Shown: piece by piece, positions 44,862 to 54,906 of the stretch
Layout: each line of letters starts with the position of its first letter
Position numbering within the stretch: position 1 is the stretch's first letter
Source of the DNA: Nautilia profundicola AmH
GTDB lineage: Bacteria; Campylobacterota; Campylobacteria; Campylobacterales; Nautiliaceae
Direction of reading: 5' to 3'
NCBI RefSeq assembly: GCF_000021725.1
Contig: NC_012115.1
Coordinates: 1,255,408-1,319,407 of the forward strand
Length of the DNA stretch: 64,000 nt
The notes under the pieces: generated by a model
The model's input: the letters and a program-made list of their open reading frames with translations, nothing else
The model's database searches: none
What the model was told of the DNA's origin: nothing
Translations under genes and position numbers: made by a program

Positions 44862-45068
44862 CACATTAATAAACAACACCTCTACTCCTACAATACCTTA
44901 CACTAAATAGTTGATGATTTATATAAAACTCAATATTTCTTTCATATTTCCCATTTTATATACATAATTCCCTATATTAAACTCTTCATTTCCAGCTTCA
45001 ATATTCAATTCTTTCTACACCCTAAAAAATCTTACTATTTTTCAGATATCCCGCTTTTTAGATTTTTT

Positions 45069-45902
45069 TTACTTTTCACTTTTCGCTTTTAATTTTTCAT
45101 TTTTTAAAACTTCCCTTGTATATTGACGCCCTATTTCTATTAGCTCCAAGGCTCTGTGGAACTCATACCATTTTGCTGTGTCTTTTGGGAATTTAATTTC
45201 AATATCAGGCGTATATTCTGCTCTTCTGTATCTAAAAATAACCTGCATCATAAGCTCAATAGACATATTGGTAGGATCTTCTTTTTCTTCAAATATTTTA
45301 TCCCACATTTCATGAAGAAGATTTATTTTCTTTTTTGTCTCTTTTTTATATTTTACATTTAAGTTTTTACTTTCATCCCCATATAAGTTAACTGCAATAA
45401 TCAAATCTGTCATATCACTCATTACAGGAGCCACCGGCATTAGGTTTAAAACCCCTCCGTCTACCAAAAGCATATTATGAAATCTAACAGGTTCAAATAC
45501 TCCAGGAATTGCAGCGGAAGCCTTTACGGCGTTCCACAAAGGTCCTTTTTGAAACCATACCTCTTTTCCTTTATTCAAATCAGTGGCTACTGCAGTAAAT
45601 TTTATAGGCAGATCTTCAATATTGTATTCACCCACAAGTTCTTTGATTTTATTAAATATTTTGTCCCCGTTTAATTTGAACGGCGGTTTGATAAATTTCA
45701 GGATATCAATAAGCTCAAGTTCTTCTACCCATTTTTTATATATATCCAACTTACCGCATGCTTCAAGTGCACCGATTAACGCTCCCATAGAAGTACCGCT
45801 TATTGAAGCTATTTCATATCCTTGAGCCTTTAATTCTTCAATTACTCCGATATGAATATAGCCTCTGGCACCTCCTCCGCTTAATACCAAAGAGATTTTC
45901 AT
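45069..45902 (-). CDS. Patatin-like phospholipase (RssA/NTE family)
   Basis: A serine lipid hydrolase with the patatin fold. The oxyanion loop is SGGGARGYIHIG, the nucleophile S38 is in GTSMGA and the dyad Asp is in LLVDGG. At 277 residues it resembles the RssA group, whose natural substrates are membrane phospholipids or lysophospholipids. It lies alone. The last ten residues (KNEKLKAKSEK) are coded by purine-rich simple repeats, so the true ancestral end may be earlier. Confidence 0.88.
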   Translation of the reverse strand: MKISLVLSGGGARGYIHIGVIEELKAQGYEIASISGTSMGALIGALEACGKLDIYKKWVEELELIDILKFIKPPFKLNGDKIFNKIKELVGEYNIEDLPIKFTAVATDLNKGKEVWFQKGPLWNAVKASAAIPGVFEPVRFHNMLLVDGGVLNLMPVAPVMSDMTDLIIAVNLYGDESKNLNVKYKKETKKKINLLHEMWDKIFEEKEDPTNMSIELMMQVIFRYRRAEYTPDIEIKFPKDTAKWYEFHRALELIEIGRQYTREVLKNEKLKAKSEK

Positions 45903-46064
45903 TAATATCCTTTTTATTGATATTCTAACAAAAAAAATGCACTGTTTTACATAATGAATAGATAAGAAAGAAACTAAAAAAATTCAATAACTTCACAACT
46001 TAATCACTTAAAATCCAATAAGCAATATACAAATATACTAATATACAATTTTAAAAAAAGAATT

Positions 46065-46084
46065 ATATAGTGCCAGACACTTAA
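46065..46084. repeat. Short palindrome of the GTGYCWGRCAC type
   Basis: ATATAGTGCCAGACACTTAA lies between rpsI and the patatin gene. It is the closest match to the copy at 37451-37470 (opposite strand). Confidence 0.5.
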
Positions 46085-46102
46085 TAAAGTGTAATAAAAA
46101 GA

Positions 46103-46126
46103 AAAAAGATAAAAAATTATCTTTTT
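46103..46126 (-). terminator. Candidate terminator of rplM-rpsI
   Basis: AAAAAGATAA and TTATCTTTTT form a 10-bp stem around a four-base loop, spanning the rpsI stop; on the minus strand the stem ends in a T-run. Because the stem is A/T-only it is weak. Confidence 0.4.
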
Positions 46127-46515
46127 GAGAATTGTGGAGATTTTCTTGCTTTCTTTTTCCCGTATTTTTTTCTTTCTACTTTTCTTGCGTCTCTTGTTAA
46201 AAGACCTGCAGGTTTAAGAATTGATCTAAACTCAGGCGCATATTCTACTAACGCTTTAGAAATTCCGTGTTTAACCGCATCAGCTTGAGCAGCAAAACCA
46301 CCACCGAAAACTTTTACGTCAATATCAACTGCATTTTCTTGTTTAGTTAGCATTAATGGCCATCTAACTCTAAGTTTAAGAGCTTCTCTTCCACCTAAGA
46401 ACTCATCTAACGGTTTACCGTTAACTGTAATGTTCCCGCTTCCAGCTTTTAACCATACTTTAGCGATTGCTTCTTTTCTTTTTCCTGTTGCGTAAATTCT
46501 TCCGTGCATTTTCAT
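46117..46515 (-). CDS. rpsI: 30S ribosomal protein S9
   Basis: A 132-residue protein whose tail reaches the P-site t[21 protein letters not shown] at the start, [16 protein letters not shown] in the core and the C-terminal Arg of FSKR are conserved. The ATG overlaps the rplM stop by one base (TAATG) and AAGGG lies before it. Confidence 0.97.
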   Translation of the reverse strand: MKMHGRIYATGKRKEAIAKVWLKAGSGNITVNGKPLDEFLGGREALKLRVRWPLMLTKQENAVDIDVKVFGGGFAAQADAVKHGISKALVEYAPEFRSILKPAGLLTRDARKVERKKYGKKKARKSPQFSKR

Positions 46516-46937
46516 TAGTTACCCTTTACTTGAGCTGTATGAGGATGATTTTCACCTGCGTATACTTTTAATTTTTTAAGCATCTTTCTTCCAAGTTTTG
46601 TTTTTGGAAGCATACCTCTTGTTGCTAATTTGAATAATTTTTCAGGATTGTTGTTAAGAAGTTTTTCAACTGTCTCTTCTTTTAGGTTACCAAAATATCC
46701 TGTGTGTTTATAGTATTTGTCTTCTAATTTTTTAGATGTTGAAAATTTAACTTTATCAGCGTTAATTACAACAACATAATCACCACAATCTACATGAGGA
46801 GTATAATAAGGTTTATGTTTACCTCTTAAAATTGTAGCAATTTCAGTAATAATTCTACCGAAAACTTTATCTTTTGCATCTATTAAAATCCAATCTCTTT
46901 TAACATCTTCTTCTCTAATTGATTTAGTAAATTTCAT
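46515..46937 (-). CDS. rplM: 50S ribosomal protein L13
   Basis: A 140-residue early-assembly protein. [37 protein letters not shown] and the [16 protein letters not shown] segment are diagnostic. I start at ATG 46937; a GTG at 46943 lies too near the AAAGGT RBS. It is coupled to rpsI, the universal pair. Confidence 0.97.
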   Translation of the reverse strand: MKFTKSIREEDVKRDWILIDAKDKVFGRIITEIATILRGKHKPYYTPHVDCGDYVVVINADKVKFSTSKKLEDKYYKHTGYFGNLKEETVEKLLNNNPEKLFKLATRGMLPKTKLGRKMLKKLKVYAGENHPHTAQVKGN

Positions 46938-46996
46938 TATCACACCTTTTGTGAATTTTTTAGGTATGGAATTTTAGTTTAGAAAACTTAAAAGAA

Positions 46997-47019
46997 CCTT
47001 AATTTAAGGAAAGTTTAAG
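46997..47019 (-). promoter_or_regulatory. Element upstream of rplM, shared with rplU
   Basis: CCTTAATTTAAGGAAAGTTTAAG on the plus strand holds the palindrome CCTTAATTTAAGG and then AAAGTTTAAG. The rplU leader has the same pair of blocks in the same order at 44065-44086. Both leaders also have a CCTAAAAAA run nearer the gene. Confidence 0.4.
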
Positions 47020-47051
47020 AAAAAAGCAAAGAAAAAGACTTTTTTTTACTT

Positions 47052-47516
47052 TTAAAAGCTCTGAAATTTAATAACCAACTCAACCTCGCCCGCAGGAATT
47101 CTAAGTTCTCTGCTTATTTCTTCAATAGAATATCCGTTTTTATAAAGATTAATAATTCTTTGCTCATCCGTTTTATTAATATTAGAAAAATCAACCATTT
47201 TACTTTTCATTGAATGTTCGACACTAAAGAGCTTATTTTCAAGCTCTTTTATGTATTTAATGTTTTTTTCTTCCATTTTTTTAATATTTTCAACAAGTTT
47301 CTCAATTACGCTTTCCATTTCTTCGAGCATTCTTTGGGTATCTTTGTTGTTTAGTTCTTTTTTAAGTTTGTATACTTCCTGATTTATATCTTCCAATGCC
47401 AATTCCATTGCGGCCAATTTTGAATCCACATTTTTGTCTCTTTTTAACATATAAAAAAATAAAAACAGTATGAACCCGCTAAGCCCCAAAAACATTATAA
47501 TTTCTATTTTACCCAT
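47052..47516 (-). CDS. Membrane-anchored coiled-coil protein with HTH-like end (DUF6115-like)
   Basis: A 154-residue protein with an N-terminal membrane helix (about 5-24, EIIMFLGLSGFILFLFFYML), a long coiled coil (30-110) and a C-terminal helix-turn-helix-like end (DEQRIINLYKNGYSIEEISR then ELRIPAGEVELVI). It resembles the uncharacterised Campylobacterota family DUF6115, whose role is unknown. The end is like a sigma-factor-type helix pair, so DNA or protein binding at the membrane is possible. The start overlaps the neighbour by 8 bp. Confidence 0.68.
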   Translation of the reverse strand: MGKIEIIMFLGLSGFILFLFFYMLKRDKNVDSKLAAMELALEDINQEVYKLKKELNNKDTQRMLEEMESVIEKLVENIKKMEEKNIKYIKELENKLFSVEHSMKSKMVDFSNINKTDEQRIINLYKNGYSIEEISRELRIPAGEVELVIKFQSF

Positions 47517-48018
47517 TTTTCCCCTTCATCTCTCTAATAATAGCCCTTTCTCTTGCCATAATAAACGCATTGTAATCTTTTACATCTCTTTCATGCATAA
47601 GTAAAATTTTAGCAAGTTTTTCATTTTCGGCTTCAAATACTACAGGAACGTCCCTCGGAGGAAAAACAGGCAAAGACATTCTTCCGTAATATTTCATTTT
47701 AGGTTTAAACAGATTTTCTTTAATTTCAAAATACTCAAAACCTATTTTTTCGATTTCCGTTTTATAATCAAGCTTTATGAGCTCTTTTTTTTCGTTTTTT
47801 ACATATGCAGTAAGTTCATCTACTTTTCTGTGAAGAGCTATTAACAGTTCAAGCAAAACCGGATCCGTCTCTTTCGTCTCTCCTCTTGCTTTTGCCAACT
47901 TTATATACTGTCCTATAGGATCGTCACTTTCACTTCCGAGTTTGTCAAATTCTTCTTTGAGTTTATCGTTATACTCACTAAACTCAAATTCAATATAAGC
48001 GGGTATAAGTCTTGGCAT
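47509..48018 (-). CDS. Conserved protein of unknown function
   Basis: A 169-residue soluble protein without signal or membrane segment: a charged helical first half (residues 1-95) and a beta segment (about 115-140, MKYYGRMSLPVFPPRDVPVV) followed by a helix (NEKLAKILLMHERDVKDYN). I do not recognise the family; the beta segment could be an atypical PilZ-like strand set but the RxxxR motif is missing. It overlaps its downstream neighbour by 8 bp and shares one base with the end of mqnP, so the three genes form one operon. Confidence 0.6.
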   Translation of the reverse strand: MPRLIPAYIEFEFSEYNDKLKEEFDKLGSESDDPIGQYIKLAKARGETKETDPVLLELLIALHRKVDELTAYVKNEKKELIKLDYKTEIEKIGFEYFEIKENLFKPKMKYYGRMSLPVFPPRDVPVVFEAENEKLAKILLMHERDVKDYNAFIMARERAIIREMKGKNG

Positions 48019-48857
48019 TATGAAACCTTATCCAAAATAATTAAAATCAAAAACGCAATTCCGAGATAACCGTTAACGTCAAAAAATGCTTTTGGAATGT
48101 TTTTAAAATCGCGTCTTACAAGTTTTTGTTCATAATAAAGCATCACCCCTCCGAGCACAACCGCCAGCCATCCGAAAAATCCGAGATTGGCATACGCCGC
48201 AAACAGCGCCCAAAACACAACACTGAAGACATGAAACATACTTGATATAAAAATAGCTCCTTTTTCACCTACAAGAGCGGGTATAGAATGAAGCCCCTCT
48301 TCTTTATCGAATTCCATATCCTGAAGAGAATACAAAATATCAAATCCCGCCACCCAAAACATTACTCCAAGAGCCAAAAATACAGACCAGCAAGGAATCG
48401 ATGCCGTAATTGCAATAGCTCCGGCTATAGGTGCGAGACCAAGAGACACTCCAAGTACAAGATGTGCAAATTCACTGAATCTTTTAAAATAACTGTATCC
48501 CCCGAGCACTATCAAAATAGGAATAGAAAGTTTAAACGCCAAAGGGTTGATTAAATAAGCCACACCTATAAAAATTAAAGCGTTCGCAAGTATGAAAAGT
48601 TTAATTTGACTTTCCGTTATTTCCCCTGTAACAGACGGTCTTTCCTGTGTTCTTGGGTTTTTGGCGTCTATATCCCTGTCAACAAGCCTGTTTACCGCCA
48701 TTGCGAAGTTTCTTGCACTAACGGCTGCCAATATGCCTAAAAATAGTAGTTTCCATCCAAACCACCCGTCAGCGGCCACCACCATAGCTATCAAAATAAA
48801 AGGTATACTAAAAATCGTATGGGAAAATTTTACAAGCTCCATATATTTTTTTATCAT
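48018..48857 (-). CDS. mqnP: UbiA-family prenyltransferase, probably MqnP of the futalosine pathway
   Basis: A 279-residue integral membrane prenyltransferase. The first Asp-rich motif is NRLVDRDIDAKNPRT, the second is YSLQDMEFDKEEG, and about eight helices are seen. I start at 48857 (MIKKYMELVKFSHTIFSIPF) where AAGGAG lies upstream; the longer frame from 48896 is a repeat-derived extension. Campylobacterota make menaquinone through futalosine, and this UbiA form does the prenylation step there. UbiA proper is the alternative, but ubiquinone is not made in this phylum (knowledge, not seen). Confidence 0.85.
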   Translation of the reverse strand: MIKKYMELVKFSHTIFSIPFILIAMVVAADGWFGWKLLFLGILAAVSARNFAMAVNRLVDRDIDAKNPRTQERPSVTGEITESQIKLFILANALIFIGVAYLINPLAFKLSIPILIVLGGYSYFKRFSEFAHLVLGVSLGLAPIAGAIAITASIPCWSVFLALGVMFWVAGFDILYSLQDMEFDKEEGLHSIPALVGEKGAIFISSMFHVFSVVFWALFAAYANLGFFGWLAVVLGGVMLYYEQKLVRRDFKNIPKAFFDVNGYLGIAFLILIILDKVS

Positions 48858-48907
48858 TATGTGTCTCCTTACAGCTTCACAACTTATCAACTTCACAACT
48901 TATTTTG

Positions 48908-48913
48908 TATAAT
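48908..48913 (+). promoter_or_regulatory. -10 element for miaA
   Basis: TATAAT within TTTTGTATAATTG, 19 bp upstream of the miaA ATG chosen here, with AAGGTGAAG as the RBS. It sits downstream of the upstream in-frame ATG at 48819, which argues against the longer start. Confidence 0.5.
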
Positions 48914-48932
48914 TGTAACAAAAAAGGTGAAG

Positions 48933-49787
48933 ATGTTTGCTATTATAGGTCCTACCGCCAGCGGAAAAAGTGATTTGGCAATAAAACTCGCATTAAAACT
49001 TAATTATGAAATTTTATCACTTGATTCACTGAGTATTTATAAAGAAATAGACATAGCCTCAGCAAAACCTTCAAAAGAAGAACTCTCAAAAGTAAAACAT
49101 TACGGTGTAAATGAAATATATCCTAATGAAAAATTCGATGTTATGAAGTTTATAGAGATATATAAAAAAATTCCTCATAAAAACATAATAATAGTCGGAG
49201 GAACCGGGTTTTATTTAAAAGCCATGCTTGAAGGCATATCACAAATGCCTGAAATTACCGATGAAATCAAAAAAAAGGCCAAACAAAAAGACTACGCTTT
49301 TTTTGAATCTGTGGATCCAGATTTCGCTTCCAAAATCTCACCGAACGATACATACAGAATACAAAAGGGTCTTGAGATATATTTTGCTACAAAAACACCT
49401 CCAAGCGTTTATTTCAAAAACAACCCTCCAAAACCGGTCCTTCCCGATATTCCCATTTTTGAAATTGCGGTTGATAGAAGCGTTTTGAGAGAGCGGATAA
49501 AAAAAAGAACCGATAAAATGTTCAACTCCGGTCTTATCGACGAAGTGGCGTATCTTGAAAAAAAATACCGTGACAGAAGGCTTCCGGCATTAAAAGCCAT
49601 AGGTATTAAAGAAGTTCTTGATTATTTCAACGGAAAATACACATTAAAAACCTTAAAAGAAAAAATAATTACAAACACTGCAAGACTCGCAAAAAGACAG
49701 CAGACGTTTAATAAAACTCAGTTTAAAAAAAAGATTTCAGCACCTCTTGAAGAATTAGAAGAAATTATTTTATCAGAAATAAAATAA
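48933..49787 (+). CDS. miaA: tRNA dimethylallyltransferase
   Basis: This adds the isoprenyl group to A37 of tRNAs that read U-starting codons. The P-loop is IIGPTASGKSD at residues 4-14, followed by LSLDSLSIYKEIDIASAKPS and the catalytic region VGGTGFYLKAMLEG. The start MFAIIGPT at 48933 has AAGGTGAAG before it; the frame also runs from 48819 but that part is repeat-like. The product has 284 residues. Confidence 0.95.
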   Translation: MFAIIGPTASGKSDLAIKLALKLNYEILSLDSLSIYKEIDIASAKPSKEELSKVKHYGVNEIYPNEKFDVMKFIEIYKKIPHKNIIIVGGTGFYLKAMLEGISQMPEITDEIKKKAKQKDYAFFESVDPDFASKISPNDTYRIQKGLEIYFATKTPPSVYFKNNPPKPVLPDIPIFEIAVDRSVLRERIKKRTDKMFNSGLIDEVAYLEKKYRDRRLPALKAIGIKEVLDYFNGKYTLKTLKEKIITNTARLAKRQQTFNKTQFKKKISAPLEELEEIILSEIK

Positions 49788-49817
49788 AAAAACCCTCTAT
49801 TAAATTTGAGGGTTTTT
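49788..49817. terminator. Bidirectional terminator between miaA and DAHP synthase
   Basis: AAAAACCCTC (49788-49797) pairs with GAGGGTTTTT (49808-49817) around a 10-base AT loop, with a T-run on both strands. It lies between two convergent genes and starts at the miaA stop. Confidence 0.85.
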
Positions 49818-51161
49818 GTTAATAGACTGTTTTAGAAGATCCGCAATCAGGAAAGATAATTCAAGCGCCTGTTTTGCATTCAGTCTCGGATCACAATGAG
49901 TTTCATAACTTTTTTCAAGGTCTTTTTCACTGATTGAATATGACCCACCTATACATTCCGTAACATCTCTACCCGTCATTTCAAGATGAACTCCCCCCGG
50001 GAACGTTCCGAAACTTTCATGAACTGCAAAATATCCTTTTACTTCCGCAAGAATTTTGTCAAATTCCCTTGTTTTGATATTGCTTGATGTTTTAATTGTA
50101 TTACCGTGCATAGGATCTATACTCCAGATAACTTTTTTACCTGTATCAACTACGGCTTTTAAAAGTTTAGGGAATTCTTTTTCTATCTTATCAGCACCCA
50201 TTCTTACGATTACGTTTAATCTTCCGGCTTCATTTTCAGGGTTTAGTTTTTCTATAAGCTCAATAAGCCCTTCCGGTGTCATACTTGGACCTGCTTTAAT
50301 ACCTATAGGGTTTTTTACCCCTCTTAAAAATTCAACGTGAGCCTCATTCGGATCTCTCGTTCTATCCCCTATCCATAACATATGTGCAGAACAATCATAC
50401 CAGTCTCCTGTGAGACTATCCTGTCTTGTAAGAGCTTCTTCATAATTTAAAAGCAATGCTTCGTGTGAAGTATATAGAGTCGTTTCTCTTAGTACAGGCG
50501 TATTCTCAGGTGTAATTCCGACAGCTTCCATAAATTTCAGACTCTCTGTAATTCTGTCGGCAAGTTCTTCAAACCTGTGTCCTTCCGGAGATTCCTTAAC
50601 AAAATCAAGCGTCCACTTGTGAATTTTTCTAAGGTCAGCCATACCACCTTTTGCAAATGCCCTTAAAAGGTTCATAGTGGCAGCTGACTGGTTGTACGCT
50701 TTTAACATCCTCTCAGGATCAGCTTTTCTCGCTTCAGGAGTAAATTCGATAGAGTTGATTATATCTCCCCTGTAGCTTGGAAGTTTTACTCCGTCTCTTT
50801 CTTCAAAATCACTGCTTCTCGGTTTTGCAAACTGCCCTGCGATTCTTCCGATTTTTACAACAGGAAGTCCTCCTGCGAATGTAAGCACCACTGCCATTTG
50901 CATCATTACTTTAAACATATCTCTTATATTGTTACCGTCAAACTCCGCAAAACTCTCCGCGCAGTCTCCACCCTGTAGTAAAAACGCTTTACCTTCACAT
51001 ACATTTTCTAATTTGCTCTTTAAATTTCTAACTTCCCCCGCAAACACTAATGGAGGATATTTACTAAGCTCTTTTTCAACCTGTTTTAATTTTTCTATAT
51101 CTTCATATGTCGGTTGTTGCTTAATAGGTTTATCTCTCCAACTCTCTTTCGTCCATTTCAT
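49800..51161 (-). CDS. Class II DAHP synthase (3-deoxy-7-phosphoheptulonate synthase)
   Basis: The first enzyme of the shikimate pathway joins PEP and erythrose-4-phosphate. It belongs to the plant-like class II: the N-terminus has [19 protein letters not shown], and [12 protein letters not shown], then [12 protein letters not shown] and [11 protein letters not shown] are family blocks with metal and PEP residues. At 453 residues it is typical. It lies alone, convergent with miaA; its 3' end is inside the shared terminator. Confidence 0.94.
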   Translation of the reverse strand: MKWTKESWRDKPIKQQPTYEDIEKLKQVEKELSKYPPLVFAGEVRNLKSKLENVCEGKAFLLQGGDCAESFAEFDGNNIRDMFKVMMQMAVVLTFAGGLPVVKIGRIAGQFAKPRSSDFEERDGVKLPSYRGDIINSIEFTPEARKADPERMLKAYNQSAATMNLLRAFAKGGMADLRKIHKWTLDFVKESPEGHRFEELADRITESLKFMEAVGITPENTPVLRETTLYTSHEALLLNYEEALTRQDSLTGDWYDCSAHMLWIGDRTRDPNEAHVEFLRGVKNPIGIKAGPSMTPEGLIELIEKLNPENEAGRLNVIVRMGADKIEKEFPKLLKAVVDTGKKVIWSIDPMHGNTIKTSSNIKTREFDKILAEVKGYFAVHESFGTFPGGVHLEMTGRDVTECIGGSYSISEKDLEKSYETHCDPRLNAKQALELSFLIADLLKQSINKNPQI

Positions 51162-51266
51162 TTTCAGCCTTTATATTTAATATCCGAAATATTATTAAAT
51201 TTTTATAATAAATTCAAATTTTTGCAAGTATAATAAATTTTAGTTAACCAAACTATAACTATTCGT

Positions 51267-53537
51267 TTAAAAAAGATCCAATGCATCCTTGCATAAACCT
51301 TTCCATAATTTAGAATCTTTAATTTTTACACACTGTTGAATATATTTTTTTTCTCCCGTAAGATTTGCAAGCATATAAAGCGCTCTTGCTTTATCTTCCC
51401 CTTTTACTCTCGGTAAGAGGTTTTGCAATACTTTTATCGCGTCTTTTTTGTTTTTTGTATATTTTGCATATGTAAACTCAACAAATGGCGAGTACGGATA
51501 TGCTTTAAATCTGTTTTGCAGATCTATAATTTTTTTCGCAAACTGCGCAGCCATTAACGTATCATTGTTTTGAAGCGCCCAGTTCACAATCTTAATAAAA
51601 GCATCCGTATTTCTTATATCACTTTTTGTTTCTAAAATTTTTGCAACTTTTAAAGCTGCTTTATATCTTTTTAATTTCCAAAGTGCAAAGAATTTTTTAA
51701 GCTGATAATCATAACATCCTTTTTTCATAACCTGACACAAATCATCTACAGACATCACAATTCCGTTATAATCACCAAGGCCTTCCAATGCGGTTATTTT
51801 TCTTTTCATCCATTCCACAAAAACTTTATCGTCAGGAGAATTTAAGTATTTATTGCAAACAACGGACGCCAAATCGTAATTTCTTGTATTAATTGCGCAT
51901 TTATAAATATCCAAATCATATTTTTTATCTAAAGCAAGTTTGTATTTTTTAATAATCTCAACCGCTTTTAGGCATTTTTTATTTGTTAACAATTCTATTG
52001 CATATTTTTTTGCAACTTCTTTTAAGAACTCTTCTTTATTTTTCATGTATTTGTCATCTATTTTTTTAATTTCGTCTGACATTTTAAGTATTTCATCGTA
52101 TTTTTTTAATTTATATAAAAGCATCACTTTTTTATAAAGAGCTTTATTGGCTATATCCTGACCTTTGTATTTTTCTATTATTTCATCTATTTTTTTCAGC
52201 TGTTCCGTTACATTTCCGTCACTAACTTCAAACAGCACTTTATCTCTTAAAGATTTCAACTGATCACTGTAATCACCGTAAGGAAATTCATTCAAATACT
52301 TATTTATCCAATAATCTGCCTTTTTAAAATCTCCTGCATCATAAGACCATAATGCCAAATAATATTCAAGCGGCTCATATAAATCATCAAGTTTTTTTAA
52401 TCGTTTGATTAAATCCTCACCTATATCTATAGCTAAGGAGTACAACTGGTGTGATGCAAGCATTTTGGCTAACTCAAACGCTTTTTTCTTATCTTTTAAT
52501 ATAAAATCTTTATTTGCCTGATAAACTCTTTTATAATATTCAAATGCCGTTTTAATATCTCCCTTATCCATATACCTTTGTGCAAGCCTCAATGCTGCAA
52601 GTGAAGCTATATCTACATCTTTAGTCGAATATAATGCTTTTTTATAAAGTTCAAACGCTTTTTTACTATCACCGGTTATATACATTTGATCAGCCCAGTA
52701 TATCATTGCAAGATACGCTTCTTTAGTATTAGGATATTCGGTAATTATTCTTTGATAAAAATAACTCGCATCCGTCATAAAACCTAATTTCGTATAATTT
52801 TTAGCAATTATTAATAATACTTTAGGCAAATTTTCGTTAAATGCAAACTGTTTAATCCATTTTTTTGCAAGCGTAATCACTTCTTCAGGTTTGTTTTCCG
52901 AGTCCAAAATCTTCAGTTTTAAAAATTCTACATCTGGAACAAATACTGAATTAGGATAATCTTTTACAAACTGATCTATTTCATCTAAAACGTCTCTACC
53001 TTTTTCATAAGCCTTTTTTATTTCAAAGTATTTAATAACATCTTTTGCCTGATTGTTAATATTTATAGGATTACCGTTTTCATCAATAGTACCGATGAAG
53101 GGTTTAGGCGAGTTTATATAATAAAAATCAAGTCCTTGTCGATTATTGTCTGTTTCTATAAAAGGAGTGTTCTTACCGGCTATTATCACCCATTTTTTTG
53201 CTTTTTTAGGATTTATACCTATTGTAGCATTGTTTAATAAATTGTCTTCAAATGACTTCAATAAAAAATGCGTTTTAATATTGAAAAGAATTGAAAAATT
53301 ATTATCTTTGAATTGAGGTTTTATGTTAAAAAAAATCGTACTTGTTTTAAAAACAGGAGTACTTGGTGATTTGTCAAAATAGCATTCGACACTCTGTTGG
53401 TTTTTTTTTATACACGTAAAAGGCTGTTCATTTGTAATAGTGAGTATTTCATATGAAGTATTATTTTTAAAATAATCTACATTGATTTCTAATCCGAATA
53501 AATTTACGAAAAAAAATAAAAGAAGAAAAAATTTCAA
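51267..53537 (-). CDS. pflA: Flagellar motor protein PflA (TPR-like)
   Basis: A 756-residue exported protein with signal peptide (MKFFLLLFFFVNLFG), an N-terminal beta domain (18-150) and a long series of TPR/Sel1-like helical hairpins (about 165-750), such as AYLAMIYWADQMYITGDSKK. Its length, plan and place directly after nuoN match PflA of Campylobacter and Helicobacter. PflA is a periplasmic scaffold that helps place the stators in the high-torque flagellar motor (family knowledge). It is likely read together with the nuo operon, 31 bp away. Confidence 0.85.
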   Translation of the reverse strand: MKFFLLLFFFVNLFGLEINVDYFKNNTSYEILTITNEQPFTCIKKNQQSVECYFDKSPSTPVFKTSTIFFNIKPQFKDNNFSILFNIKTHFLLKSFEDNLLNNATIGINPKKAKKWVIIAGKNTPFIETDNNRQGLDFYYINSPKPFIGTIDENGNPININNQAKDVIKYFEIKKAYEKGRDVLDEIDQFVKDYPNSVFVPDVEFLKLKILDSENKPEEVITLAKKWIKQFAFNENLPKVLLIIAKNYTKLGFMTDASYFYQRIITEYPNTKEAYLAMIYWADQMYITGDSKKAFELYKKALYSTKDVDIASLAALRLAQRYMDKGDIKTAFEYYKRVYQANKDFILKDKKKAFELAKMLASHQLYSLAIDIGEDLIKRLKKLDDLYEPLEYYLALWSYDAGDFKKADYWINKYLNEFPYGDYSDQLKSLRDKVLFEVSDGNVTEQLKKIDEIIEKYKGQDIANKALYKKVMLLYKLKKYDEILKMSDEIKKIDDKYMKNKEEFLKEVAKKYAIELLTNKKCLKAVEIIKKYKLALDKKYDLDIYKCAINTRNYDLASVVCNKYLNSPDDKVFVEWMKRKITALEGLGDYNGIVMSVDDLCQVMKKGCYDYQLKKFFALWKLKRYKAALKVAKILETKSDIRNTDAFIKIVNWALQNNDTLMAAQFAKKIIDLQNRFKAYPYSPFVEFTYAKYTKNKKDAIKVLQNLLPRVKGEDKARALYMLANLTGEKKYIQQCVKIKDSKLWKGLCKDALDLF

Positions 53538-53568
53538 CTTCAGCCTTTTTGCTAATTATAGCAAAAGA

Positions 53569-54906
53569 CTACATTGAAATTGTAGTGTTAAATACTTGAG
53601 TAGCTACGATACCGAAATAGATTGTTCCTATTAAGAGTATAAGTTGTCCTATTAAACTTCCACTTGAAATATTAATTTTTTTAATTGTTCCTTCTACAGG
53701 TTTATCAAAATAAATGTGTTTAACAATCCATGCATAGTAAGCCACTGCAAGCGCAGAGTTTAGTAATGCAACAAGTACTATCGGCCATAGACCCGCATCG
53801 ATACCTGCATAAAACGCTACCGCTTTTGATAAGAAACCTGCAAGCAATGGAATACCCGCAAGTGAAAACAGCTGAATTGTAAAGAACAGGGCATGCACAG
53901 GAGCTTTGTTTCCAAGTCCTTTAATGTCTTCAAGATATTTAACACCCGCTTCTCTTCTTAAATCGTTAAGAATCAAAAACACGCTTGTCTGCATGAAAAT
54001 GTAAGCAATTGCGTAATATAACACACCAGTATAAGAATAAACACTTGCAGCCGCTGCAAATGGAATTAATGCATAACCACTATGAGCGATTGACGAATAT
54101 GCCAAAATTTTAGAAATTCTTTTTTGCCATAATGCCATAAAGTTTGCCAGTGTCATTGTCAAAATTGCAAAGAAACTGAAAATAAGTACTGTTGATGTAG
54201 GATATGCGATTAAAAACTTATAAAACGCTTTAAATACCGCTACAAGCATCACACTTTTAATAACACCACTTAAAATTGCCGCAGCAGCGTGGTTTACTTG
54301 CGAATAAGCATCAGCAGCCCATGCGTGCATAGGAACTACAGTAAGTTTATAGAAAATACCAGCTAACATAATTGCAACAGCAATCAGAGTAAATTTACCG
54401 TGAACATTCATTTCAGCATAATTAAAACTATCAGTTACAAAACTAAACAGAGCAAAACCAAGTAAAATAATTCCACTCGCAACAGCACCTGCTATAAATG
54501 CTTTAATAGCACCTTCAGCATTATAGAAGTTTCTGATATTTGCAACTAAAACATAAGAAATAATAGCAATTACCTCAAATAAAACTATAAATAAAAAGAA
54601 GTTATTTGTTTCAAGTATCGCAATACTTGCACCTGCAACAAAAAGCATCTGTGCTATTAAAGGTCTCTCAAAACCTGTTAAAGACAGTGTTACCGCCGCT
54701 AATGTTGCAAGCAGTACATATTCCATTAACTGTGTAGAACTGTCCAAAACAAAAAACGGAAACACACTATTTAAACTCATACCGTTATACACTAATATTG
54801 CACTTGCTATAAATGCAGCAACTGCAATTAATTTTGCAATAAAAATATTGCTTTTATAAAATACCGGTACCAGTAATCCCGCCGCTATTAATACTATGAA
54901 ACTCAT
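53569..54906 (-). CDS. nuoN: NADH-quinone oxidoreductase subunit N
   Basis: An antiporter-like proton-pumping subunit of complex I, 445 residues with about 14 membrane helices. The Lys/Glu family residues are seen in KLTVVPMHAWAADAYSQ and in LAYSSIAHSGY. It shares one base with nuoM and is the last nuo gene. Confidence 0.94.
   Translation of the reverse strand: MSFIVLIAAGLLVPVFYKSNIFIAKLIAVAAFIASAILVYNGMSLNSVFPFFVLDSSTQLMEYVLLATLAAVTLSLTGFERPLIAQMLFVAGASIAILETNNFFLFIVLFEVIAIISYVLVANIRNFYNAEGAIKAFIAGAVASGIILLGFALFSFVTDSFNYAEMNVHGKFTLIAVAIMLAGIFYKLTVVPMHAWAADAYSQVNHAAAAILSGVIKSVMLVAVFKAFYKFLIAYPTSTVLIFSFFAILTMTLANFMALWQKRISKILAYSSIAHSGYALIPFAAAASVYSYTGVLYYAIAYIFMQTSVFLILNDLRREAGVKYLEDIKGLGNKAPVHALFFTIQLFSLAGIPLLAGFLSKAVAFYAGIDAGLWPIVLVALLNSALAVAYYAWIVKHIYFDKPVEGTIKKINISSGSLIGQLILLIGTIYFGIVATQVFNTTISM

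Noticed and set aside
48819-48932. N-terminal extension of miaA from the ATG at 48819
   Set aside because: It would precede the -10 and RBS, overlap the divergent mqnP start and encode repeat-like sequence absent from MiaA.
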